Of a stretch of DNA of 10,129 bases, positions 1 through 7,611 are shown piece after piece; positions within the stretch are counted from its first letter, which is position 1, and every line of letters starts with the position of its first letter. Below the pieces are notes generated by a model. It was not told the origin of the DNA. It made no database searches and saw nothing but the letters and a program-made list of their open reading frames with translations. The stretch is taken from contig JAQGIJ010000454.1 in the NCBI GenBank assembly GCA_028291285.1, forward strand, positions 1 through 10,129, read 5' to 3'. The translations under genes and the position numbers were made by a program. The stretch comes from Phenylobacterium sp. Lineage in GTDB: Bacteria > Pseudomonadota > Alphaproteobacteria > Caulobacterales > Caulobacteraceae.

Positions 1-1197
<1,197 letters not shown>

Positions 1198-1204
1198 GCT
1201 CGGG

Positions 1205-1208
1205 CTCC
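1205..1208 (-). promoter_or_regulatory. Ribosome binding site of metK
   Basis: GGAG on the minus strand, 7 nt before the GTG codon at 1197-1195. It supports the GTG as the true metK start, since there is no ATG nearby in frame. Confidence 0.7.
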
Positions 1209-1239
1209 GCGGAATTGAGGGGCGCGCCGTCCGCCGGGC

Positions 1240-1255
1240 GCCGACTGGTGTCGGC
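1240..1255 (-). other. Small hairpin near the 5' end of the metK leader
   Basis: GCCGAC and GTCGGC pair perfectly (6 bp) around an ACCA loop. If transcription starts about 7 nt after the proposed -10 box, this hairpin forms at the very 5' end of the metK mRNA. It could protect the message or be incidental in GC-rich DNA. It is not followed by a run of T, so it is not an intrinsic terminator, and it does not match what I remember of SAM-II or SAM/SAH riboswitches. Confidence 0.35.
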
Positions 1256-1258
1256 AAA

Positions 1259-1287
1259 CCTATAAAGAAATCTTTATGTCCCGCCAA
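1259..1287 (-). promoter_or_regulatory. metK: Putative metK promoter
   Basis: On the minus strand, TTGGCG (1287-1282, 4 of 6 matches to TTGACA) is separated by exactly 17 bp from TATAGG (1264-1259, 4 of 6 matches to TATAAT). The boxes lie in the only A/T-rich patch of the leader, about 60-90 bp before the metK GTG. The spacer and part of the -10 box are covered by the palindrome at 1262-1277, the arrangement expected for a repressible promoter. This is by eye; no start site is known. Confidence 0.5.
1262..1277. promoter_or_regulatory. Operator-like palindrome in the metK promoter, SahR-type candidate
   Basis: ATAAAGA and TCTTTAT form a perfect 7+7 inverted repeat around AA. It stands out sharply in GC-rich DNA and overlaps the proposed -10 box. 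As I recall, ArsR-family regulators of the SAM cycle (SahR type) use palindromes of the form ATAAAGATATCTTTAT in some Proteobacteria; this site differs from that in one central base. The repeat and its position are seen directly. The assignment to SahR is inference from memory, and no such regulator is encoded in the window. The XRE protein encoded just upstream is another possible binder. Confidence 0.55.
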
Positions 1288-1302
1288 GCGCTGGGACGCG
1301 CA

Positions 1303-1734
1303 TCAGCGTGCGTCCGGTTCCGCAGCCATGGTTCGCACCAGCTCCAGGATCTGGCGGCGCACGCCGGGCCTGACGATCCGCGGAAAGCAGCGGACCAGCT
1401 CCGCGCCCTCGGCCGAGAGCAGGAAGTCCTCCACGGTCGAGCGTTGCGAGCGCTCGGTGTCGGGGCTGTCCGGCAGGCCCTCGTAGAAGTAGCCGATCGA
1501 GGTGTTCAGCGCCCGCGCCATCTCCCATAGCTTGGAGGCGCTGACACGATTGGCGGCGCGCTCGTACTTCTGCACCTGCTGGAAGGTCAGCCCGATGCAC
1601 TCGGCCAGCTTTTCCTGGCTGATCCCCAGCTCCTTGCGGCGCAGCCGGATTCGCAGCCCCACGTGCCGATCGATAGGGTTGGGACCGACGTCGATGACTT
1701 TGACCTGATCCATGAGCGCCTGAAGGTTGAACAC
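1303..1734 (-). CDS. XRE-family helix-turn-helix transcriptional regulator
   Basis: A small DNA-binding regulator of 143 residues. The single Cro/C1-type HTH spans about residues 24-87, with SQEKLAECIGLTFQQVQKYE (39-58) as the helix-turn-helix core and NRVSASKLWEMA following it. The C-terminal tail (about 105-137) has the LVRCFPRIVRPGVRRQILELV pattern common in the alphaproteobacterial members of this family. The rhizobial PhrR/PraR proteins sit in the same place between lnt and metK, so it is probably their ortholog; its targets here are unknown. The start is uncertain. GTG at 1734 gives 143 residues, while ATG at 1713 gives 136, begins MDQVKVIDVGPNPIDRHVG, and is closer to typical family starts. 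Neither has a strong ribosome binding site. It lies 39 bp after lnt, and a TTGACG box at 1769-1764 may be part of a promoter of its own. Confidence 0.88.
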   Translation of the reverse strand: MFNLQALMDQVKVIDVGPNPIDRHVGLRIRLRRKELGISQEKLAECIGLTFQQVQKYERAANRVSASKLWEMARALNTSIGYFYEGLPDSPDTERSQRSTVEDFLLSAEGAELVRCFPRIVRPGVRRQILELVRTMAAEPDAR

Positions 1735-1773
1735 CTGTCGCAGCTTGGAACAAATGGCGTCGGCGTCAAGAAA

Positions 1774-3342
1774 TCACGTTCGCCGAACGCGATCCGACGC
1801 CGCGGCCGCCGCCGAGACGAGGAGCAGCGCTAGAAAACTGAGGTCGTCCCAACGCGCATAGGGGGTGGGGCGCAGGGCGGGCGGCAGCTGGGCGTCGATG
1901 ACGCCGAAGTCGCCGATCCCCCGCCGTGCGCCGGGGCGCACGCGGCCGTAGGCGTCGATCACCGCAGAGACGCCGGTGGGCGTGGCGCGCACCATCGGCA
2001 GCCCCTCCTCGATGGCCCGGTAACTGGCGATGTTGAGGTGCTGCAGCGGCCCGCTGCCCTGGCCGAACCAGGCGTCGTTGGAGATGTTGAGGATCCAGGC
2101 CGGCCGCAGCTGGGCCCGGCGCATCCCTTCGCGCGTGAGGCCCGGGAACAGCGCCTCGTAGCAGATCAGCGGCTGCAGCGGCGGCACGCCCCAGGCCGCG
2201 AGCGGCCGCGACGGCGGCCCCGCGGTGAAGTCGTCGGGCATGTGCACCAGGCTTCGGAAGCCCACCCTCGTGGCGAGGTCGGCCGCCGGCATGTACTCGC
2301 CGAACGGCACCAGGTGGTGCTTGTCGTAGATGCCGGTGATGCGCAGGCCTTCGCCTTCGCGGCGGAAGGCCACGAGGCTGTTGAAGTAGCGCGGCCGGCC
2401 GTCCGGGCCGAGCTCGGCGCGGTTGGCGCCCATCAGCAGGGTCTCGCCGGGCGAGAGCGCTTCCACCAGCGCCGGGCCATAGGGCTGGCCGGGAGCGAGC
2501 AGGTCGTCGACCACCGCCGGCAGCGCCCCTTCCGGCCAGACCACGATACCCGGGCCGCCCGGCCCCGGGTGGCGGGTCAGGCTCAGGTAGGTCTCGAAGA
2601 TCTCCTGGAGGTGCTCCGGCCGCCACTTCTCCTTCTGGTCAATGTTGGCCTGGACGATGCGGATCAGCGGCGCGTTGGCCAGCGTCGGCGCGGCGTTCGT
2701 CAGCCGTCCCAGGCCGAAGGCGTAGAGCGCCGCCAGCACGATCGCCGCGACGGCCAGCGCCAGCGCCCGGGCGCGGCGGTCGCGCGCGTCGAACAGCAGC
2801 GCCGGCGCGCTGGCCACCGCCAGCGTCAGCCAGGTCAGGCCATAGGCGCCCACCACCGCCGCGGCCTGCGAAGGCGCCGAGCCCGCGCGCCAGGTCTCCC
2901 CGGGCAGGTCCCAGGGAAAGCCGGTCAGCACGTGCCCGCGCAGCCACTCGACGGCGGCGAGGCAGCCGGCGAACACCAGCACGCGGGCGAAGCTGGTGGG
3001 TCGCAGCGCGCGATAGACGACGGCCGCCGCGCCCCAGAACAGCGCAAGCCCGCCCGCCAGGAACACCAGGGCGAAGGGCGCCATCCAGCCCTGCGTCTTG
3101 GCGTCCACCAGGAAGGGCTCGACGATCCAGCAGACGCCGACCGCGAAATAGCCCAGGCCGGCCAGCCAGCCGCGGAAGAAGGCCTGCCGCAGCGGGCGCT
3201 CGGCGGGCGCTTCGATGGCGCGCAGCATGAGCGCATAGCCCAGCAGGCCGGGCAGCAGGCCGAAGGGCGGGTGGGCGAGGCCGGCGGCGAGGCCGGCCAG
3301 CACGGCCCCCAGCCTGACCGTCCAGGCGGACGAAAGCTTCAC
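1774..3342 (-). CDS. lnt: Apolipoprotein N-acyltransferase
   Basis: Inner-membrane enzyme that adds the third acyl chain to the N-terminal cysteine of lipoproteins, the last step of lipoprotein maturation. The 522 residues are close to the E. coli length (512). Roughly seven hydrophobic segments occupy residues 8-211, then a nitrilase-like domain runs from about 226 to 490, and a last hydrophobic segment at 500-515 anchors the C-terminus. The catalytic triad can be placed by motif: E271 in VVWPEGALP, K341 in YDKHHLVPFGEY, and C394 in PLICYEALFPG. NISNDAWFG (419-427) is also present, so the enzyme looks intact. The start is GTG, 14 bp after the corC stop, without a clear ribosome binding site; coupling to corC translation is likely. 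Lnt next to CorC and YbeY is a widespread arrangement, also seen in E. coli. Confidence 0.96.
   Translation of the reverse strand: MKLSSAWTVRLGAVLAGLAAGLAHPPFGLLPGLLGYALMLRAIEAPAERPLRQAFFRGWLAGLGYFAVGVCWIVEPFLVDAKTQGWMAPFALVFLAGGLALFWGAAAVVYRALRPTSFARVLVFAGCLAAVEWLRGHVLTGFPWDLPGETWRAGSAPSQAAAVVGAYGLTWLTLAVASAPALLFDARDRRARALALAVAAIVLAALYAFGLGRLTNAAPTLANAPLIRIVQANIDQKEKWRPEHLQEIFETYLSLTRHPGPGGPGIVVWPEGALPAVVDDLLAPGQPYGPALVEALSPGETLLMGANRAELGPDGRPRYFNSLVAFRREGEGLRITGIYDKHHLVPFGEYMPAADLATRVGFRSLVHMPDDFTAGPPSRPLAAWGVPPLQPLICYEALFPGLTREGMRRAQLRPAWILNISNDAWFGQGSGPLQHLNIASYRAIEEGLPMVRATPTGVSAVIDAYGRVRPGARRGIGDFGVIDAQLPPALRPTPYARWDDLSFLALLLVSAAAAASDRVRRT
1777..1789. repeat. 13-bp palindrome at the end of lnt
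   Basis: CGTTCG-C-CGAACG is a perfect inverted repeat with a one-base centre. It lies directly before the lnt stop codon and just upstream of the regulator gene and of its TTGACG box (1769-1764). It could be an operator, for instance for autoregulation of the XRE gene, or a chance product of arginine-rich coding sequence. Only the symmetry is seen. Confidence 0.3.
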
Positions 3343-3356
3343 GCCCGGGCGGAGCT

Positions 3357-4259
3357 CTAGACCGGCGCGCCGCCGGCAGGCACGGTTGCGCGGCGCACGC
3401 GCACCCGCCGCACGCGCCGCGGATCGGCGGCCAGCACCTCGATGGCGAAGCCGCCGGGGTGCTCGATCTCCTCGCCCCGCTGCGGCACGCGGCCGGCGAG
3501 CGCATTGACCAGACCGGCGACGGTGTCGATCTCCTCGTCGAGGTCGGGCGGCGCGAGGTCGACGCCTTCGCCCATGGCGGCTTCCAGATCCTCGATCGGC
3601 GCGCGGCCGTCGGCGATCCAGCCCAGCGCGTCCTCGGCGATCGGCGCAAAGCCCTGGTCGGCGTCGACGTCGTGCTCGTCGGAGATGTCGCCGACCAGCT
3701 TCTCCAGCAGGTCCTCCAGGGTGACGAGGCCGTCGGTGCCGCCGAACTCGTCGATGACCAGCGCCATGTGCGTGCGCCGGGCGCGCATCAGGCCGAGCAG
3801 CTCGGAGGCGGGCATGGAGGCCGGCACGAACAGCAGCTTGCGCAGCAGGTGGCGGCCGTCCTGCAGGATCTGATCGTTGGCCGCCGGCCGGCCGCTCTTG
3901 CGGGCGAGCAGCCGGAAGACGTCCTTGACGTGGACCACGCCCACCGGCTCGTCGAGGGTCTCCTTGTAGACCGGCAGCCGGGAGTGCTCGGCCTCGACGA
4001 AGCGGGCGACCACGTCGGCGAAGCCGCAGCTCTGCTCGACGGCGACGATGTCGGCGCGCGGCTTCATCACGTCGTCGACGCGAAGCTCCTGGAACTCGCG
4101 GGCGTGGCTGACGAGCTCGCCCGTGGCCTCGGTCTGGTGCTCTTCGGCCGCCGCCTCGCTGTCGGCGTGGCCCTTGCGGAACAGGCTCAGCAACCCCCCC
4201 ATGACCCCGCGGCCCTTCGGCGGGGTCTCGGGACTACTCGCAGGATCGGGGTCAGTCAT
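3357..4259 (-). CDS. corC: CBS-domain protein of the HlyC/CorC family
   Basis: A cytoplasmic protein of 300 residues. CBS domain 1 spans about 63-120 (begins VDDVMKPRADIVAV), CBS domain 2 about 128-187 (holds MALVIDEFGGTDGLVTLEDLLE), and the CorC_HlyC FAD-like C-terminal domain about 203-290. There is no DUF21 membrane domain, so it is the short form, like E. coli CorC (YbeX), which has been linked to Mg/Co efflux and more recently to ribosome metabolism. The first 50 residues are low-complexity and charged. ATG at 4259 was chosen because it overlaps the ybeY stop by 8 nt (ATGACTGA), a typical coupling signal. An in-frame extension to 4349 would run through ybeY and is unlikely. Its position between ybeY and lnt is conserved. 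The 'hemolysin' label often attached to this family is misleading. Confidence 0.94.
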   Translation of the reverse strand: MTDPDPASSPETPPKGRGVMGGLLSLFRKGHADSEAAAEEHQTEATGELVSHAREFQELRVDDVMKPRADIVAVEQSCGFADVVARFVEAEHSRLPVYKETLDEPVGVVHVKDVFRLLARKSGRPAANDQILQDGRHLLRKLLFVPASMPASELLGLMRARRTHMALVIDEFGGTDGLVTLEDLLEKLVGDISDEHDVDADQGFAPIAEDALGWIADGRAPIEDLEAAMGEGVDLAPPDLDEEIDTVAGLVNALAGRVPQRGEEIEHPGGFAIEVLAADPRRVRRVRVRRATVPAGGAPV

Positions 4260-4719
4260 GGTCCCTCTCGCCCGCCTCGTAGGGGTCCGCCACCCCCAGC
4301 CCGGCCAGGACGACGCGTTCGAGGCCTTCCATCTCGTGGGCCTCATCATCGCTCATGTGGTCATATCCTAAAAGGTGCAGCACGCCGTGCGCCACCAAAT
4401 GCTGCATGTGATTCGCCAGGGTCTTGCCCTGCTCTTCAGCCTCGCGCGCGCAGACCCCGAAGGCCAGGGCCACGTCGCCGCGGTGGCCCTCCGGATTGGC
4501 CGCCGCGGGAAACGACAGGACATTGGTTGGGCCGTCCTTGTGGCGGAAGCGGACGTTCAGGTCCTGCACGGTGGCGTCGTCGGTGAGCAGGATCACCAGA
4601 TGCTCCGCCGTAGCCCCCGCAGCTGCCCGCAGCGCCGCCACGGCCGCGGCTGCGGCGATACGCTCGGCGTCAGGCAGGGCCTCCGTCCAGGCGATGTCCT
4701 CGATCTCGACCTCGATCAA
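4252..4719 (-). CDS. ybeY: Endoribonuclease YbeY (16S rRNA maturation factor)
   Basis: A zinc-dependent endoribonuclease needed for 16S rRNA 3' end maturation and ribosome quality control. It has 155 residues, the family's usual size. The metal motif HGVLHLLGYDH is at 111-121 (ligands H111, H115, H121), preceded by LNVRFRHKDGPTNVLSFP (54-71), the other family signature. The protein begins at a TTG codon that overlaps the phoH stop in TTGA (4-nt overlap); there is no in-frame ATG before the conserved region, and the resulting IEVEIEDIAW start fits the family. Translation is therefore probably coupled to phoH, its usual functional partner, and the gene overlaps corC by 8 nt downstream. Confidence 0.95.
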   Translation of the reverse strand: MIEVEIEDIAWTEALPDAERIAAAAAVAALRAAAGATAEHLVILLTDDATVQDLNVRFRHKDGPTNVLSFPAAANPEGHRGDVALAFGVCAREAEEQGKTLANHMQHLVAHGVLHLLGYDHMSDDEAHEMEGLERVVLAGLGVADPYEAGERDHD

Positions 4720-5666
4720 ACGGTGCGCCCGCGCTTGGCGGCGTCGGCGTCGTAGGCGCGCACGATTCGCTCCACCAGCGGGTGGCGGACCACGTCCTCG
4801 GCGGTGAAGCGGGTGACGCCGATCCCCTTCAGCCCCTCCAGCAGGGCCACGGCATGCGCCAGCCCGGAGTCGGAAGGGTTGGGCAGGTCGATCTGGGTGG
4901 GATCGCCGGTCACCGACATGCGGCTGCCCTCGCCGATGCGGGTCAGCACCATCTTCATCTGTGCGCGGGAGGCGTTCTGCGCCTCGTCGACGATGACGAA
5001 GGCGTGGCTGAGCGTGCGGCCGCGCAGGAAGGCGATCGGCGCCACCTCGATCTCGCCCTTCTCGCGCCGGCGGCGCAGCTGCTCGGCGCCCAGGATGTCG
5101 GTCAGCGCCTCCCACACGGGCGCCATGTAGGGATCGACCTTCTCGGTGAGGTCGCCCGGCAGGAAGCCCAGGCGCTCGCCGGCCTCGACGGCCGGGCGCG
5201 AGACGATCAGCCGGTCCACCTCGCCGCGCAGCAGGAGGCCCGCGCCGTGCGCCACGGCCAGGAAGGTCTTGCCGGTGCCGGCCGGGCCCAGGCCGAAGAC
5301 CAGGTCGCAGCTCGCCAGCGCCTGCAGATACTCCGCCTGGGTGGCGGTCTTGGGAGCCACCTGGCCTCGACGGCCGACCGGCAGGGCGCCCGGTCCCGTC
5401 TGGCCGGAGCGGGCTCGGCCGATGGCGACGCGGACGTCGGCCTCGCCGATGTCGAGCCCCTGGTCGGCGCGCTCGGCGATCGCCTGGACGGCCTTCTTCG
5501 CCTGGGCGCGGGCGCGGGTGTCGCCGCTCACCGAGACCCCGCCGCCGGGGGTCTCGACCAGCACGCCGAAGGCGTCCTCGATCAGCGCCGCGTGGCGGCT
5601 GTTGGCGCCGGCCACCGCACGGACCGCGGCGTCGGACATCGGCAGGAATTCGGGCGCTCGGCTCAA
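4716..5666 (-). CDS. phoH: PhoH-like ATPase/RNA helicase-type protein (YbeZ family)
   Basis: A P-loop ATPase of 316 residues that works beside YbeY; E. coli YbeZ is reported to bind YbeY. Walker A is GPAGTGKT (127-134) and Walker B is VIVDEAQ (224-230). SVTGDPTQIDLP (251-262) acts as the helicase-like sensor motif, and RGRTLSHAFVIVDEAQNASRAQ is nearly textbook PhoH. The N-terminal part (about 1-95) is the usual PhoH N-domain with an IEDAFGV segment. I chose the TTG at 5666 because GGAG lies 5 nt upstream and it keeps the LPMSDAAV segment that aligns with family N-termini. An ATG at 5639 (9 residues shorter) has no ribosome binding site. A TTG at 5714 would start inside the big hairpin and is unlikely. 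The gene follows miaB after 79 bp filled by two hairpins. Confidence 0.95.
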   Translation of the reverse strand: MSRAPEFLPMSDAAVRAVAGANSRHAALIEDAFGVLVETPGGGVSVSGDTRARAQAKKAVQAIAERADQGLDIGEADVRVAIGRARSGQTGPGALPVGRRGQVAPKTATQAEYLQALASCDLVFGLGPAGTGKTFLAVAHGAGLLLRGEVDRLIVSRPAVEAGERLGFLPGDLTEKVDPYMAPVWEALTDILGAEQLRRRREKGEIEVAPIAFLRGRTLSHAFVIVDEAQNASRAQMKMVLTRIGEGSRMSVTGDPTQIDLPNPSDSGLAHAVALLEGLKGIGVTRFTAEDVVRHPLVERIVRAYDADAAKRGRTV

Positions 5667-5671
5667 ACGGT

Positions 5672-5675
5672 CTCC
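5672..5675 (-). promoter_or_regulatory. Ribosome binding site of phoH
   Basis: GGAG on the minus strand, 5 nt before the TTG codon at 5666-5664. It decides the phoH start in favour of this TTG over the downstream ATG. It lies only 7 nt past the end of the hairpin at 5683-5723, so that hairpin could influence its accessibility. Confidence 0.6.
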
Positions 5676-5682
5676 ATGTCCC

Positions 5683-5723
5683 GAGCCCTTCCCGCTCGCG
5701 ACGCGAGCGGACAAGAAGGGCTC
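5683..5723 (-). repeat. Long bulged hairpin between miaB and phoH (hairpin A)
   Basis: On the minus strand a 9-bp outer stem (GAGCCCTTC with GAAGGGCTC) encloses a 4-nt one-sided bulge TTGT on the 5' arm. An 8-bp inner stem (CCGCTCGC with GCGAGCGG) then closes a GTC loop. All 17 pairs are Watson-Crick. No T-run follows in either direction, so it is not a standard intrinsic terminator. It is noncoding, sits just before the phoH ribosome binding site, and is the mirror partner of the hairpin at 5737-5779. A role in mRNA 3'-end protection or processing is possible; a REP-like repeat is another. Confidence 0.8.
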
Positions 5724-5736
5724 TCACGAATGAACA

Positions 5737-5779
5737 CGACCCTGTTTATCCCAGCCGCACATCGGCTGGGACAGGGTCG
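5737..5779 (-). repeat. Long bulged hairpin at the 3' end of miaB (hairpin B)
   Basis: A 9-bp outer stem (5737-5745 with 5771-5779, CGACCCTGT with ACAGGGTCG) and an 8-bp inner stem (5750-5757 with 5763-5770, CCCAGCCG with CGGCTGGG) close a 5-nt loop. A 4-nt bulge (5746-5749) lies on one arm. In the mRNA that bulge reads AUAA and contains the miaB stop codon, so the last nine or so codons of miaB are inside the structure. All 17 pairs are Watson-Crick. Architecture matches hairpin A in mirror orientation, with 13 nt between them. No T-run follows. Confidence 0.8.
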
Positions 5780-7116
5780 AGCGCGCCGGCCAGGCTGTTC
5801 CTGGCGGCGCTTTCGATACGCACGGCAACGATCTCGCCGATCAGTCGATCCGGCGCGGTGGCGTGCACCGCTTGCAGATAGGGACTGCGGCCGACGATTT
5901 GACCGGGATTGCGGCCCTTCTTCTCGAACAGCACCGGCAGAACGCGGCCGGTCTGCTTGGAATTGAACGCCTGCTGCTGTTTATCCAGCACGGCCTGCAG
6001 CCGGGCGAGCCGCTCGTCCTTCACCGCCTCGGCCACCTGGCCGGGCATGGCGGCGGCGGGCGTGCCCGGCCGGCGCGAGTATTTGAAGGAGTAGGCGCCG
6101 GCGTAGCCCACCTCCCGCACCAGCGCGAGGGTCGCCTCGAAGTCGGCGTCCCGCTCGCCGGGGAAGCCGACGATGAAGTCGCCGGAGATGGCGATGTCGG
6201 GCCGGGCTGCGCGGATCTTCTCGATCAGCCGCAGATAGCTCTCGGCGGTGTGCGCCCGGTTCATCGCCTTCAGCACCTTGTCCGAGCCCGCCTGCACCGG
6301 CAGGTGGAGGTAGGGCATCAGCGCCTCCACCTCGGCGTGGGCGGCGATCAGCGCCTCATCCATGTCGCGCGGGTGGCTGGTGGTGTAGCGGATGCGGTCG
6401 AGGCCGGGGATCTTGGCCAGCCGACGCACCAGGCCCGCCAGCCCGCCGCCGTCTTCCATGTCCGCGCCGGCGTAGGCGTTGACGTTCTGGCCCAGCAGGG
6501 TGACCTCGCGCACGCCCTGCCCGGCGAGGCCGCGGGCCTCCGCCTCGATGGCCCCGGCCGGCCGCGACCATTCCCCGCCACGGGTGTAGGGCACGACGCA
6601 GAAGGTGCAGAACTTGTCGCAGCCCTCCTGCACGGTGAGGAAGGCGGAGACCCCGGTGGGGCGGCGCGCCGTCGGCAGCGCGTCGAACTTCGCCTCCGGA
6701 GCGAAGTCGGCGGCCAGCCGTTCGCCGCGGGCGCGGTGGGCGCGGGCGATCAGCTCCGGCAGCTGGTGATAGGCCTGCGGGCCCACCACCAGGTCGACGG
6801 CCGGCTGGCGGCGCAGGATCTCCTCGCCCTCCGCCTGGGCGACGCAGCCGGCGACGGCGATGGTCATGGCGCCGCCTTCCGCGGCCCTGGCCGCTTTCAG
6901 CCGCTTGATCTGGCCGAGCTCGGAATAGACCTTTTCGGTCGCCTTCTCGCGGATATGGCAGGTGTTCAGCACCACCAGGTCCGCGCCCTCCGGGCTGTCG
7001 GTCAGCCCATAGCCCAGCGGCGCAAGGAGGTCGGCCATGCGCTCGCTGTCGTAGACGTTCATCTGACAGCCGTAGGTCTTGATGTAGAGGCGCTTGGCTG
7101 GCGCGGTCTCGGACAT
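5746..7116 (-). CDS. miaB: tRNA-2-methylthio-N6-dimethylallyladenosine synthase
   Basis: A radical-SAM methylthiotransferase that turns i6A37 into ms2i6A37 in tRNAs reading UNN codons. The 456 residues are a normal length. The UPF0004 domain carries the three auxiliary cluster cysteines C17 (YGCQMN), C53 (NTCHIREKA) and C91 (AGCVAQ). The radical-SAM motif CxxxCxxC is C166, C170, C173 in [23 protein letters not shown] domain covers about 385-445. The enzyme needs two [4Fe-4S] clusters, which fits the Nfu-type scaffold encoded upstream, and SAM, which MetK makes. The start ATG gives the expected short leader before [17 protein letters not shown], though no strong ribosome binding site is visible. 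The gap of 51 bp to fur is GC-rich and without a clear promoter. The 3' end is folded into hairpin B. Confidence 0.97.
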   Translation of the reverse strand: MSETAPAKRLYIKTYGCQMNVYDSERMADLLAPLGYGLTDSPEGADLVVLNTCHIREKATEKVYSELGQIKRLKAARAAEGGAMTIAVAGCVAQAEGEEILRRQPAVDLVVGPQAYHQLPELIARAHRARGERLAADFAPEAKFDALPTARRPTGVSAFLTVQEGCDKFCTFCVVPYTRGGEWSRPAGAIEAEARGLAGQGVREVTLLGQNVNAYAGADMEDGGGLAGLVRRLAKIPGLDRIRYTTSHPRDMDEALIAAHAEVEALMPYLHLPVQAGSDKVLKAMNRAHTAESYLRLIEKIRAARPDIAISGDFIVGFPGERDADFEATLALVREVGYAGAYSFKYSRRPGTPAAAMPGQVAEAVKDERLARLQAVLDKQQQAFNSKQTGRVLPVLFEKKGRNPGQIVGRSPYLQAVHATAPDRLIGEIVAVRIESAARNSLAGALDPVPADVRLG

Positions 7117-7167
7117 GCTGGCGTTATGCGGGCGCGCGGAGCGGGGCGCAACAGGCGCGCGCTGGGC

Positions 7168-7578
7168 TCACGTCTCGATCGGGATGCCGTAGAGCTCGAG
7201 CCGGTGGTCCACCAGCCTGTAGCCGAGCCTGCGGGCGATGGCCTCCTGCAGCGCCTCGATCTCGCCGTCGACGAACTCCACCACCTTGCCGGTCTGCAGG
7301 TCGATCAGGTGGTCGTGGTGCACCTCGCGGTGCTCCTCGTAGCGCGAGCGGCCGTCGCGGAAGTCGTGCCGGGTGATGATGCCGGCCTCTTCGAACAGGC
7401 GGACCGTCCGGTAGACGGTGGCGATGGAAATGTGCGGATCGACCGCGTGGGCGCGCCGGTGCAGCTCCTCGACATCGGGGTGGTCGTGCGCGTCGGACAG
7501 CACGCGCGCGATGACGCGGCGCTGATCGGTCATCCGCATGCCCTTCTCGATGCAGAGCTTTTCGATTCGATCCGGCAA
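7168..7578 (-). CDS. fur: Fur-family metal-responsive regulator (Fur or Mur)
   Basis: A 136-residue repressor of the ferric-uptake family. The winged-helix DNA-binding domain covers about 1-82 (RMTDQRRVIARVL, then ISIATVYRTVRLFEEAG at 50-66). The dimerization domain begins at HHDHLID (87-93), which carries the metal-binding histidines. The CxxC pair that usually follows HDH in E. coli Fur is replaced by DLQTG, and the protein has only one cysteine (C9). That is typical for alphaproteobacterial Fur/Mur. In rhizobia the equivalent protein (Mur) senses manganese, in Caulobacter iron; sequence alone does not decide here. The start is TTG at 7578, with GGGAG 8 nt upstream; it gives PDRIEKLC, as in Caulobacter Fur by memory. 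The next in-frame ATG would remove the first 13 residues. It lies 33 bp after rimI. Confidence 0.92.
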   Translation of the reverse strand: MPDRIEKLCIEKGMRMTDQRRVIARVLSDAHDHPDVEELHRRAHAVDPHISIATVYRTVRLFEEAGIITRHDFRDGRSRYEEHREVHHDHLIDLQTGKVVEFVDGEIEALQEAIARRLGYRLVDHRLELYGIPIET

Positions 7579-7586
7579 AAGACTGG

Positions 7587-7591
7587 CTCCC
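7587..7591 (-). promoter_or_regulatory. Ribosome binding site of the Fur-family gene
   Basis: GGGAG on the minus strand, 8 nt before the TTG codon at 7578-7576. It supports the unusual TTG start of fur. The 33-bp gap holds nothing else I can name. Confidence 0.55.
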
Positions 7592-7611
7592 GTGGCGCCG
7601 CGAAAATAGGT

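Noticed and set aside
1198..1260. SAM-sensing riboswitch in the metK leader
   Set aside because: The likely untranslated region is only about 55 nt. I see a simple 6-bp hairpin with an ACCA loop but not the pseudoknot layout or conserved loop bases I recall for SAM-II or SAM/SAH riboswitches. A covariance-model scan would settle it.
2038..3360. 440-codon plus-strand frame opposite lnt
   Set aside because: lnt is intact with a full catalytic triad; the frame's translation is repetitive and has no homology I can recognize.
3357..4259. Hemolysin function for the CBS protein
   Set aside because: The HlyC/CorC name is historical; there is no toxin-like or secreted feature, and the ybeY-corC-lnt setting indicates a housekeeping role.
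4260..4349. Longer corC starting at 4349
   Set aside because: The extension would lie entirely inside ybeY in another frame and adds no family sequence; the ATG at 4259 overlaps the ybeY stop as expected.
5683..5779. Rho-independent terminators after miaB
   Set aside because: The stems are strong but no run of T follows either hairpin on either strand, so the standard signal is missing.
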